This document shows, one piece after another, positions 1 to 5,398 of a stretch of 5,398 nucleotides of DNA. Both the position numbers and the translations under genes were made by a program. The notes under the pieces are model-generated. The model searched no databases. It saw only the letters and a program-made list of their open reading frames with translations, and was not told the origin of the DNA. The first letter of the stretch is position 1, and each line of letters starts with the position of its first letter. Origin of the DNA: an uncultured Bacillota bacterium (GTDB taxonomy: Bacteria; Bacillota; Clostridia; Peptostreptococcales; Anaerovoracaceae); assembly GCA_946631075.1 (NCBI GenBank), contig CAMOZS010000121.1, forward strand, positions 1-5,398, read 5' to 3'.

Positions 1-777
1 GATGGAGATCGCCATGATGGCGATCATGGTCGGCATCAGGTTGCGGACGCAGTGCTTCCACATGACCTGTCTGCGGGAAAGCCCTTTGGCCCTGGCCAGC
101 AGAACGTATTCCTGGCCGGTCTCATCGAGGAGACGGTTGCGCAGCATGTAGGCGTAGTACCAGAGGTGGCTCAGGACCACGACTGCAAGGGGCAGGATCA
201 GGTGCTCCGCCCGGCTCGCGATGCTGGCCGTCTGTCCCAGGGCATAGGCGCCGCTGCTGGGCAGCAGATGCCAGGTGACCCCAAAGAGCAGGATCAGGAC
301 CAGGGAGAGCCAGAATTCCGGGATACAGCTGGTGATCGTTCCGACCTTGCATATCACACGATCCAGGAGACTGTTCTCCCGGTAGGCGCAGAGGACGGCG
401 ATCAGAAGGGCCAGGCCGAAGGTCAGGATGAAGCCGAGGCCTCCCAGCAGCAGGGTGTTCAGCAGTCTTCCGGAGATCACGGTCATAACATCCTGCTTGT
501 ATTTGAAGGAAATGCCGAAGTCGCCGTGAAGGGCGGCCTTCAGCCAGTCCGCGTATTGCTCGATGATCGGCCCGTCCAGCCCCAGCCTTTCGATGGCGTG
601 GGCCCTTTCCTCCGTGCTCATCCGTTCGACACGGTCGCCGTAGTAGGAGACCAGGGGGTCGCCCGGCGCAAGCCGCGCCATGAAGAAGGTGATGAGGGAA
701 AGAACGAAAACAGAGACCAGCAGGAGCAGGACTTTTTTCAGGATGGTTCGGGAGGTGCTGTCCAGACGCAGGTTCAT
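1..777 (-). CDS. Oligopeptide/nickel-type ABC transporter permease, DppB/OppB family (3' end off window)
   Basis: Inner-membrane channel subunit of a peptide/nickel-class ABC importer; it would pair with a DppC-like permease and with the fused ATPase encoded just upstream. The window holds 259 codons read leftward from ATG at 777-775, with no stop before base 1; family members are about 305-320 residues, so roughly 50 C-terminal residues are missing. Visible features: an N-terminal membrane segment (about residues 12-33), the family's APGDP motif (37-41), an extracytoplasmic region, hydrophobic segments at about 104-131, 145-168 and 191-211, and the EAA coupling loop (about 222-246, including EYVLLARAKGLS) that docks on the ATPase. 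The start is fixed by a strong AGGAGGTG 5 bases upstream and by an ATGA overlap with the preceding stop. Family assignment is confident; the transported substrate cannot be read from the sequence. Confidence 0.93.
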   Translation of the reverse strand, partial: MNLRLDSTSRTILKKVLLLLVSVFVLSLITFFMARLAPGDPLVSYYGDRVERMSTEERAHAIERLGLDGPIIEQYADWLKAALHGDFGISFKYKQDVMTVISGRLLNTLLLGGLGFILTFGLALLIAVLCAYRENSLLDRVICKVGTITSCIPEFWLSLVLILLFGVTWHLLPSSGAYALGQTASIASRAEHLILPLAVVVLSHLWYYAYMLRNRLLDETGQEYVLLARAKGLSRRQVMWKHCVRNLMPTMIAIMAISI

Positions 778-2549
778 CGGACCACCTCCTGTTTGATCAT
801 CTGTCCCCGCTGCATGATCCCTATGCGGTCACTGATCAGCCGGACCAAAGGCAGGTCATGGCTGATGAAGAGCAGGCTGGTTTCGTGTTTTTTCTGCAGG
901 GAAAGAAAGAGCTCGATGATCTGGGCCTGGATGGATACGTCCAGGGAGGACGTCGGTTCATCCGCAATGAGAAGCTCCGGATTCATGCTGTAGGCTCTGG
1001 CTATGCTGACCCTTTGTTTCTGGCCGCCGGAAAGCTGGGCCGGATACCGGTCAAGAAAGGAGGCGTCCAGCTGTACTTCCTGCAGCATGGACAGGACATA
1101 TTCGTCCAGACTGGTCCGGTTCGGGAACATCCGGTGGATCTGAAGCGGTTCCGCTATCAGTTCCCGGACGGTCATCTTCTGGTCCAGGGCTGCCCCGGGA
1201 TCCTGAGAAATGAACTGGATCTTCCGGGCGAGCTGCATCCGGTCTTTTCGTCCCAGCCTGCGTCCGGTGATCTCGGTGCCGTCGTAGATGACCTTGCCGG
1301 AGGTCGGCCGGATCATTCCCAGGACGCACTTTGCCAGGGTGGATTTGCCGCTGCCGGATTCACCGACCAGGGCAAAGGTCTCTCCCTTGCGAATATCAAA
1401 GCTGACCTTGTCCAGGGCCCGGACGCTGCTGCGCCCGAGGGGGAAGGTGTGACTGATATCCCTGACCTCAAGCAGGACCGGACGGTCTGTTGCAGGGCTT
1501 TCGCAGTTTTCCCTGTCCGGATCTTTTTCGGCAGCCGCTCCAGCCTTTGCATGAGGCATGGGGATATCCACCTTCGGCGCCCGGGGGTCGGCCAGCCAGG
1601 TGGCAGCCCTGTGGCTAGCGGAAAGCGAGAAGAAGGGCGGCGCCTGTACGTAGTCGATGCCCAGAGCATACTCGTTTCTCTCCGCGAAGGCGTCTGCTTC
1701 GAAGCCCTCCGGGATGATCGGAGGAGCGCCCGGGATCGGCTGCAGACGGCCTTTTTCTGCAAAGGCAGGTAAGGCCCGCAGCAGGCCCCTGGTGTAGGGG
1801 TGGGCCGGGGTCTTCATGATCTCGTCGGCGGTGCCGGTTTCAATGATCCTGCCGGCGTACATGATGTGGATGGTATCAGCGATGCGGGCGCAGGTGCTCA
1901 GATCGTGAGAAATGAAGAGGACGCTGAGTCCCCGCTGCTGGCGCAGGCTGAGAATGAGATCCAGGATCTCCTGACGGATCGTTTCATCCAGGGCGGTGGT
2001 CGGCTCGTCGGCAATGAGAAGTTCAGGATCGCCGGCCAGGGCTATGGCAAGAACGCAGCGCTGCCGCATGCCCCCGGACAGCATCCAGGGATAGGCTCTG
2101 ATCCTGAGCTCAGGCCTGTCGATCGCCACCGCGTCGAGAAGGTCCACCGTCTTCTGCCGGATGGCGGCTGCGGACATGGACCGGTCGTGGACACGGATGG
2201 CCTCGGCGATCTGGTCCCCGATGGTCTGGGAAGGATCCAGTGAGGTCATGGGATCCTGAAAGACCATGGAGATCTTCCGGCCGCGGACTGCGCAGTAGTC
2301 GCGGTCGCTGAGCCGGGTCAGGTCCCGGCCGCCTGCGCAGACGGATCCGGAAACGACTTTCGCCGGGAAGGGGAGCAGGCCCAGGATGGTCTTGCAGAGC
2401 ACGCTCTTGCCGCAGCCGGACTCTCCGACAACAGCAACGATCTCTCCACGTCCCACGGACATGGAGAGATCTCTGACTGCGCTTATTGTCCCTCGATCGG
2501 TCGAAAAAGTCACCGAGAGGTTTTTGATTTCCAGGATCGATTTTTCCAT
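774..2549 (-). CDS. Fused dual ATP-binding protein of an oligopeptide/nickel-type ABC importer (DppD-DppF-like fusion)
   Basis: Cytoplasmic ATPase that powers uptake of the ligand captured by the neighbouring binding protein. At 591 residues it joins two nucleotide-binding domains normally encoded separately, as in GsiA or YejF. Domain 1: Walker A GESGCGKS (42-49), Q-loop Q98, signature LSGGM (157-161), Walker B LLIADEP (177-183), H-loop H215, then an HPYT oligo_HPY tail (250-253). Domain 2: Walker A GESGSGKST (396-404), Q449, LSGGQ (506-510), LLIADEP (526-532), H564. All catalytic motifs look intact in both halves. Two oddities: the domain 1 tail keeps the shape of the OppD/DppD four-cysteine iron-sulfur motif but has Asp286, Asn292, Asp299 and Thr317 at the cysteine positions; and domain 2 ends 27 residues after H564 with no HPY tail. 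The start follows the binding-protein stop by 30 bases with only a weak Shine-Dalgarno. A linker at about 325-357 is Ala/Pro/charged. Confidence 0.95.
   Translation of the reverse strand: MEKSILEIKNLSVTFSTDRGTISAVRDLSMSVGRGEIVAVVGESGCGKSVLCKTILGLLPFPAKVVSGSVCAGGRDLTRLSDRDYCAVRGRKISMVFQDPMTSLDPSQTIGDQIAEAIRVHDRSMSAAAIRQKTVDLLDAVAIDRPELRIRAYPWMLSGGMRQRCVLAIALAGDPELLIADEPTTALDETIRQEILDLILSLRQQRGLSVLFISHDLSTCARIADTIHIMYAGRIIETGTADEIMKTPAHPYTRGLLRALPAFAEKGRLQPIPGAPPIIPEGFEADAFAERNEYALGIDYVQAPPFFSLSASHRAATWLADPRAPKVDIPMPHAKAGAAAEKDPDRENCESPATDRPVLLEVRDISHTFPLGRSSVRALDKVSFDIRKGETFALVGESGSGKSTLAKCVLGMIRPTSGKVIYDGTEITGRRLGRKDRMQLARKIQFISQDPGAALDQKMTVRELIAEPLQIHRMFPNRTSLDEYVLSMLQEVQLDASFLDRYPAQLSGGQKQRVSIARAYSMNPELLIADEPTSSLDVSIQAQIIELFLSLQKKHETSLLFISHDLPLVRLISDRIGIMQRGQMIKQEVVR
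783..790 (-). promoter_or_regulatory. Shine-Dalgarno of the permease gene, inside the ATPase ORF
   Basis: AGGAGGTG on the minus strand lies 5 bases before the permease ATG and within the last codons of the ATPase gene. Together with the ATGA stop/start overlap at 777-774 this is a classic translational-coupling arrangement. It also supports the ATPase stop as its genuine end. Confidence 0.85.
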
Positions 2550-2579
2550 AGCTGCAATATCTTTTCTGTCTGTATATCG

Positions 2580-4136
2580 TTATTGAACGATCAGCCAGTC
2601 TTTAACGTTCCAGAAGATGCCGACACCGTGGTGTCCCAGGATGGTATCGGTCGTGATCCCCTGAATGGGCAGGTTGCTGACGTAGTTGACGTCGCAGTAG
2701 CAGAAGAAGGTGTAGGCCGGGTCGTCAACCAGAGCCTGCTGGAACTGGGAGTAGTACTTCTGACGTTCTTTCGGGTCTGAAGTCTGCCGGGCCTTGGTGA
2801 GGCTCTCATCGACCGCCTTGTTGCTGTAGGCGCTGTAGTTGTTGCCCTTATCGGTGCCGAAGACCTTGTAGGTGTGGTCGTCCGCGTCAAAGGGGCTGCC
2901 CCAGCCGATCAGGAAGGCCTCCTGGTTCTCCCAGTCGATCTCGGACTTGACTTCGTAATTGGCGTCGACCCCGATGTCCTTCAGGTTCTGGCAGGCAATG
3001 GCCGCCAGATCAGCCCGGACCTGATCTCCTTCCTTACAGTTGATGGTGAAGGAAAGTTTCTCGCCATCTTTTTCATAGATGCCGTCATCGCCCAGGGTCC
3101 AGCCCTCGGCTTCGATCAGTTCTTTCGCTTTGGCGGGATCATAACCCTCTTGTACAGCCTTTGCATCGTTGAATTCGTTTCTGGCCAGAGGCCCAAAGGC
3201 TGGGATGCCCTCGCCCAGGAGCACGCTCTCGACCATGGCGTCACGGTCGACGGCGCAGTTGAAGGCGTGGATCAGGGCCTTGTTCTTCTGCCAGAAGGGG
3301 TTGTTGAAGTTGTACATGATGCCCCGGTAGTCGGAGGTCTCCATGTGATAGACGGTGTAATTGTCATCGTCCGAGAAAGTCGCCGCGTCCTTCGGAGTGA
3401 CCTGGGCAAGGTTAAGTTCGCCGGACTGCAGCTGCAGGGCCTTGGCGTTGTCATCGACCACGATCTTGAAGATGATGGTGTCGATGTTGGGTGCTCCGCC
3501 CCAGTAGTCTTCGTTCTTTGCGAGGGTGATGCTCTGGCCCTCGTCCCAGGCCTCAAACTTGTAGGGGCCGGTGCCGACGGGAGCACGGAAGTATTCGTCA
3601 GACTGCATGTCCTTGCCTTTCAGAAGATGCTCCGGCAGGATGCCGATGGTCATGTACTCCGGGAAGGCGACGTTTGGCTCTTTAAGGGTGAAACTGATGG
3701 TCTGTTCATCGGCGACCTCAATCTTCTCCACGTCTTCGTAGTTGGAAAAGATCTCGGATTCGTTATCCGGATCCATGATGGCTTCGATGGTGAATTTGAC
3801 GTCATTTGCGGTGAAGGGCTGGCCGTCATGCCAGGTGACGCCTTCGCGCAGGTGGAAGGTATAGGTGTTGGTCTCCTCGTCCAGGTCATAGCTTTCGGCC
3901 AGGGCCGGAACGACCTCGTTCTTCTCGTTGTGGCCCATGAGCCCGTCGAAAAGGAGGAGGTTGATCTCCCCGTGCTCGTCGATAGCCGGATTGATCCGGG
4001 TATAATCGTTGCTGCCGTAGATCAGGGTGGAGCCGCCGGATCCATCGGAGCCGGAGTCGCTGGAACCGCCGGAGCCGCATGCCGTAAAGCACAGGGCCAT
4101 GGCGGCGATCAGGATGGCCAGTAAATATTTCTTCAT
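2580..4136 (-). CDS. Extracellular solute-binding lipoprotein, family 5 (peptide/nickel-type ABC transporter)
   Basis: Captures ligand outside the membrane and delivers it to the permease pair. The 518-residue product begins with a lipoprotein signal peptide (KK, a hydrophobic core, FTAC lipobox, Cys20 as the predicted lipidated residue) followed by a Gly/Ser/Asp tether (21-36). The mature part has the SBP_bac_5 hallmarks: the LREGVTWHDGQPFTANDVKFT region at about 97-116 and VGTGPYKFE at 187-195. GWGSPFDADDH (411-421) aligns with the region of DppA-type proteins that carries a ligand-amine-binding Asp. The C-terminus has an HHG at 502-504 before FWNVKDW. Length is normal for the family. A good GGAGGAA lies 4 bases before the ATG. 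It is first in the leftward operon; no terminator is evident in the 30 bases before the ATPase gene. Peptide uptake is the default reading; nickel or another ligand cannot be excluded. Confidence 0.95.
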   Translation of the reverse strand: MKKYLLAILIAAMALCFTACGSGGSSDSGSDGSGGSTLIYGSNDYTRINPAIDEHGEINLLLFDGLMGHNEKNEVVPALAESYDLDEETNTYTFHLREGVTWHDGQPFTANDVKFTIEAIMDPDNESEIFSNYEDVEKIEVADEQTISFTLKEPNVAFPEYMTIGILPEHLLKGKDMQSDEYFRAPVGTGPYKFEAWDEGQSITLAKNEDYWGGAPNIDTIIFKIVVDDNAKALQLQSGELNLAQVTPKDAATFSDDDNYTVYHMETSDYRGIMYNFNNPFWQKNKALIHAFNCAVDRDAMVESVLLGEGIPAFGPLARNEFNDAKAVQEGYDPAKAKELIEAEGWTLGDDGIYEKDGEKLSFTINCKEGDQVRADLAAIACQNLKDIGVDANYEVKSEIDWENQEAFLIGWGSPFDADDHTYKVFGTDKGNNYSAYSNKAVDESLTKARQTSDPKERQKYYSQFQQALVDDPAYTFFCYCDVNYVSNLPIQGITTDTILGHHGVGIFWNVKDWLIVQ

Positions 4137-4140
4137 TGCT

Positions 4141-4147
4141 TTCCTCC
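4141..4147 (-). promoter_or_regulatory. Shine-Dalgarno of the solute-binding protein gene
   Basis: GGAGGAA on the minus strand sits 4 bases from the ATG at 4136-4134 (about 6-7 from the GGAGG core). It supports the chosen start, which is also directly followed by a canonical lipoprotein signal peptide. Confidence 0.85.
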
Positions 4148-4176
4148 GTTAAAGTCAGTGTCTGCTGATGGTGTCC

Positions 4177-4205
4177 ATTGTAAAGGACGGGCCGGGGCCC
4201 CGCAA
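4177..4205 (-). promoter_or_regulatory. Predicted sigma-A-type promoter of the peptide transporter operon
   Basis: On the minus strand a -10 box TACAAT (4182-4177) is preceded by exactly 17 bases and a partial -35 box TTGCGG (4205-4200). The predicted start near 4170 would give a leader of about 34 bases containing the GGAGGAA. The -10 is good, the -35 matches consensus only in TTG, and the spacer is very GC-rich, so an activator or an extra element may be needed. Inferred from sequence only. Confidence 0.5.
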
Positions 4206-4218
4206 GCTCCCCGGGGGG
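4192..4218. repeat. GC-rich palindromic block between the divergent promoters
   Basis: Two short perfect palindromes lie close together: CGGGGCCCCG (4193-4202) and CCCCGGGG (4209-4216). CCGGGG at 4192-4197 can also pair with CCCCGG at 4209-4214, giving a 6-bp stem with an 11-base loop. The block overlaps the -35 and spacer of the leftward promoter and lies just upstream of the rightward -35. It could be a regulator site or only a structural GC island; no known operator is recognised. Confidence 0.4.
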
Positions 4219-4236
4219 ATGTTTTTTGAGGAATGG

Positions 4237-4265
4237 TTGACGAGAAAACAAGGAAGGTTTACAAT
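4237..4265 (+). promoter_or_regulatory. Predicted sigma-A-type promoter of bioY
   Basis: TTGACG (4237-4242), a 17-base spacer and TACAAT (4260-4265) form the best promoter match in the window: five of six bases at each box and optimal spacing. The predicted +1 is about 4272, which is the A of an in-frame ATG of bioY. GGTTTACAA at 4256-4264 resembles one half of a BirA-type biotin operator, but the inverted partner is not seen at the usual distance, so BirA control is not claimed. Confidence 0.55.
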
Positions 4266-4832
4266 ATGGCCATGATGAACACAAAAACTTATTCAAGAAC
4301 TTCATACATGGCTCTTTGCGGTCTCTTCGCCGCTCTGATGGCCATCTGTTCCTTCATTTCTATCCCCCTTGGATTCACTCCGGTGCCGGTCAACCTGGCT
4401 ACCCTGGGCGTCTTCCTGGCCGGAGGTCTTCTGGGAAAGAAGTATGGAACAGTCTCTATCGCGGTCTATGTGCTCCTGGGCGCGGTGGGCGTGCCGGTCT
4501 TCGCCGGATTTAAAGGAGGCGTCGGCGTCCTGGCCGGGCCGACCGGAGGCTATATCATCGGCTACATCGCGGCGGCATTTCTGGTGGGGCTTCTGGTCGA
4601 AGTGCTGGCTCCAAAGGCTGGGCGGGCTGTCAGGGAGATCCTGGCCTGCGTCATCGCCATGATCGTCGGCCTCTTTGCCTGCTATCTGCTGGGGACCCTC
4701 TGGTTCATGGTCAGCACCCACACCGGCGTCTGGCCCTCGCTGGTTTCCTGCGTCTTCCCCTTCCTGCCTGGAGACGCCATTAAGATCGCCGCCGGCGCCA
4801 TCCTGGTGCAAAGGCTGAGGCGGCTGGTGTAA
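4266..4832 (+). CDS. bioY: BioY, biotin-binding S component of an ECF-type vitamin transporter
   Basis: Integral membrane protein that binds biotin and mediates its uptake, alone or with the EcfT/EcfA energising module; no such module is in this window. From ATG 4266 the product is 188 residues, typical for the family. Family motifs: FTPVPVNLATLGVFLAGGLLG in the first third, GPTGGYIIGY in the middle (the conserved loop of BioY), and FPFLPGDAIKIAAGA near the C-terminus. Hydrophobic segments account for most of the length, consistent with six membrane helices. Start is uncertain: AAGGAAGG (4250-4257) is 8 bases before ATG 4266, favouring this start, but a strong promoter match predicts +1 at the ATG at 4272; ATG 4275 and an upstream ATG at 4233 (199 residues) are also in frame. 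It is divergent from the peptide transporter and probably co-transcribed with the gene at 4873. Confidence 0.95.
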   Translation: MAMMNTKTYSRTSYMALCGLFAALMAICSFISIPLGFTPVPVNLATLGVFLAGGLLGKKYGTVSIAVYVLLGAVGVPVFAGFKGGVGVLAGPTGGYIIGYIAAAFLVGLLVEVLAPKAGRAVREILACVIAMIVGLFACYLLGTLWFMVSTHTGVWPSLVSCVFPFLPGDAIKIAAGAILVQRLRRLV

Positions 4833-4835
4833 CTG

Positions 4836-4858
4836 GCGCAAGCGCAGCGAGCGTGCGC
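4836..4858 (+). other. Small intercistronic hairpin between bioY and the next gene
   Basis: GCGCA (4836-4840) pairs with TGCGC (4854-4858), and inside it CGC (4843-4845) with GCG (4851-4853), leaving a 2-base bulge and a 5-base loop. There is no following T-run, so this is not an intrinsic terminator. It ends directly before the AAGGGG Shine-Dalgarno (4859-4864) and could affect mRNA stability or initiation of the downstream gene. Short GC pairings like this also occur by chance. Confidence 0.35.
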
Positions 4859-4872
4859 AAGGGGACGAAGAC

Positions 4873-5398
4873 ATGGAGATCAACACTCTGTTTTACCCAT
4901 TCTATGGTATGTTAAGCGGCGGGGAACAATCCCTGTACCGCCAGCTTTTGCGTGAGCTCGGATATGGGCGGAAGGAGATCCTGCCAGAGGGATGGGTCCG
5001 TCCGGACCAGGCGAAAAAAGTCTGGGACGCGATCATGCTGGACCGGCCGGAGATTTTCTGGGTGAATAGCGGTTTTCGGTTCAAAGTGCAGGTAGACCAG
5101 GTCATTTCGATCAGCCCGAAGTATAATTCCTGCGCGGCGGACATCCCGGGATGCAGAAGGCGTATGGAAAGGGCGATCCGAGAATTTACCGCGGGTCTGG
5201 ACGGCATGTCCGCGGTCCACCGGGAAAAGGCGATCCACGACCGGATGGTCAGTCAGATCTCCTATATTCACCACGATCTGGATCAGACAGCCTTTGCGGC
5301 GCTGGTGGAGAAGAAGGCGGTATGCGCCGGATACAGCCGGGCATTCCAGCTCCTGATGCAGACCATGGGCATACCCTGCTACTACTGCGAGGGCCGGG
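4873..5398 (+). CDS. Transglutaminase-fold (papain-like) domain protein, 3' end off window
   Basis: The 175 codons visible from ATG 4873 match the pattern of bacterial transglutaminase-core proteins: an N-terminal helical region (about 10-60), IHDRMVSQISY (121-131), then a hydrophobic segment and VCAGYSRAFQLL (150-161) followed by MGIPCYYCEG. In this superfamily the Cys of the V-C-x-G-Y motif, here Cys151, is the nucleophile; the His and Asp partners are expected further downstream, outside the window. The family includes proteases, peptide N-glycanase-like enzymes and poorly characterised proteins, so substrate and reaction are unknown. No signal peptide or membrane segment is visible at the N-terminus, suggesting a cytoplasmic protein, though many relatives are exported. 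AAGGGG lies 8 bases before the ATG, and the gene follows bioY by 40 bases on the same strand, suggesting one transcript. Function in relation to biotin is not evident. Confidence 0.85.
   Translation, partial: MEINTLFYPFYGMLSGGEQSLYRQLLRELGYGRKEILPEGWVRPDQAKKVWDAIMLDRPEIFWVNSGFRFKVQVDQVISISPKYNSCAADIPGCRRRMERAIREFTAGLDGMSAVHREKAIHDRMVSQISYIHHDLDQTAFAALVEKKAVCAGYSRAFQLLMQTMGIPCYYCEGR

Noticed and set aside
52..993. 313-codon open frame on the plus strand opposite the permease and ATPase
   Set aside because: It is antisense to two clear ABC transporter genes, has a Gln/Gly/Asp-rich low-complexity product without a recognisable fold, and crosses a gene boundary; typical shadow in GC-rich DNA.
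858..1772. 304-codon plus-strand frame opposite the fused ATPase
   Set aside because: Composition and position are explained as the complement of conserved ATPase codons; no domain seen.
2874..4124. 416-codon open frame on the plus strand opposite the solute-binding protein
   Set aside because: Val/Gly/Asp-rich translation with no recognisable domain, fully antisense to a well-supported lipoprotein gene.
4192..4227. Possible intrinsic terminator (GC stem then TTTTTT) on the plus strand
   Set aside because: The T-run starts 7 bases after the stem rather than directly, and no plus-strand gene lies upstream to be terminated; both predicted transcripts begin outside the structure.
4231..4264. 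Complete BirA-type biotin operator upstream of bioY
   Set aside because: The right half GGTTTACAA fits, but at 14-16 bases upstream there is no TTGTAAACC-like left half, so only a half-site can be claimed, and it overlaps a -10 box.
4233..4265. bioY start at the upstream ATG 4233
   Set aside because: The nearest purine-rich stretch (GAGGA) abuts this ATG with almost no spacing, the extra 11 residues are charged and unlike BioY N-termini, and the codons overlap the promoter boxes.
4836..4858. Terminator between bioY and the transglutaminase-fold gene
   Set aside because: The hairpin has no T-run and is followed directly by a Shine-Dalgarno, so read-through into the next gene is expected.
4302..4886. 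194-codon minus-strand frame opposite bioY
   Set aside because: Hydrophilic, low-complexity mirror of a membrane-protein gene; bioY on the other strand has clear family motifs.

Overview
The window reads as a piece of a moderately GC-rich chromosome, most likely from a gut-type Firmicute (Clostridia or a relative). The reasons are a strong purine-rich Shine-Dalgarno sequence before several genes, a lipoprotein-type solute-binding protein with a Gly/Ser/Asp linker, a stand-alone BioY, and a clostridial-style transglutaminase-fold protein. The assignment is inferred from style, not from a search.

Left part (1-4136, minus strand): an oligopeptide/nickel-type ABC importer operon, transcribed right to left. 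The order is solute-binding lipoprotein (4136-2580), a single polypeptide carrying both ATPase domains (2549-774), then a DppB/OppB-type permease (777 to beyond base 1). The permease start overlaps the ATPase stop as ATGA, and its Shine-Dalgarno lies inside the ATPase coding sequence, so the two are probably translationally coupled. A second permease (DppC-like) is expected to the left, outside the window.

Middle (4137-4265): a short divergent intergenic region. It holds two back-to-back sigma-A-type promoters with the same -10 hexamer (TACAAT), separated by a GC-rich block with two short perfect palindromes. The rightward promoter is so close to bioY that its predicted +1 falls on a bioY ATG, which raises the possibility of a leaderless mRNA.

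Right part (4266-5398, plus strand): bioY, the biotin-binding membrane subunit of an ECF-type vitamin transporter, then after 40 bases with a small hairpin a transglutaminase-fold protein that runs off the right edge after its catalytic-type Cys motif. No biotin biosynthesis genes or ECF energising subunits are visible.

Most of the window is ordinary transporter content. The points most worth a second look are the replacement of all four cysteines of the OppD/DppD iron-sulfur motif in the fused ATPase, the missing C-terminal tail of its second ATPase half, and the bioY promoter/start arrangement. No RNA gene, mobile element, CRISPR array or long repeat was seen, and no gap between genes exceeds 300 bases.
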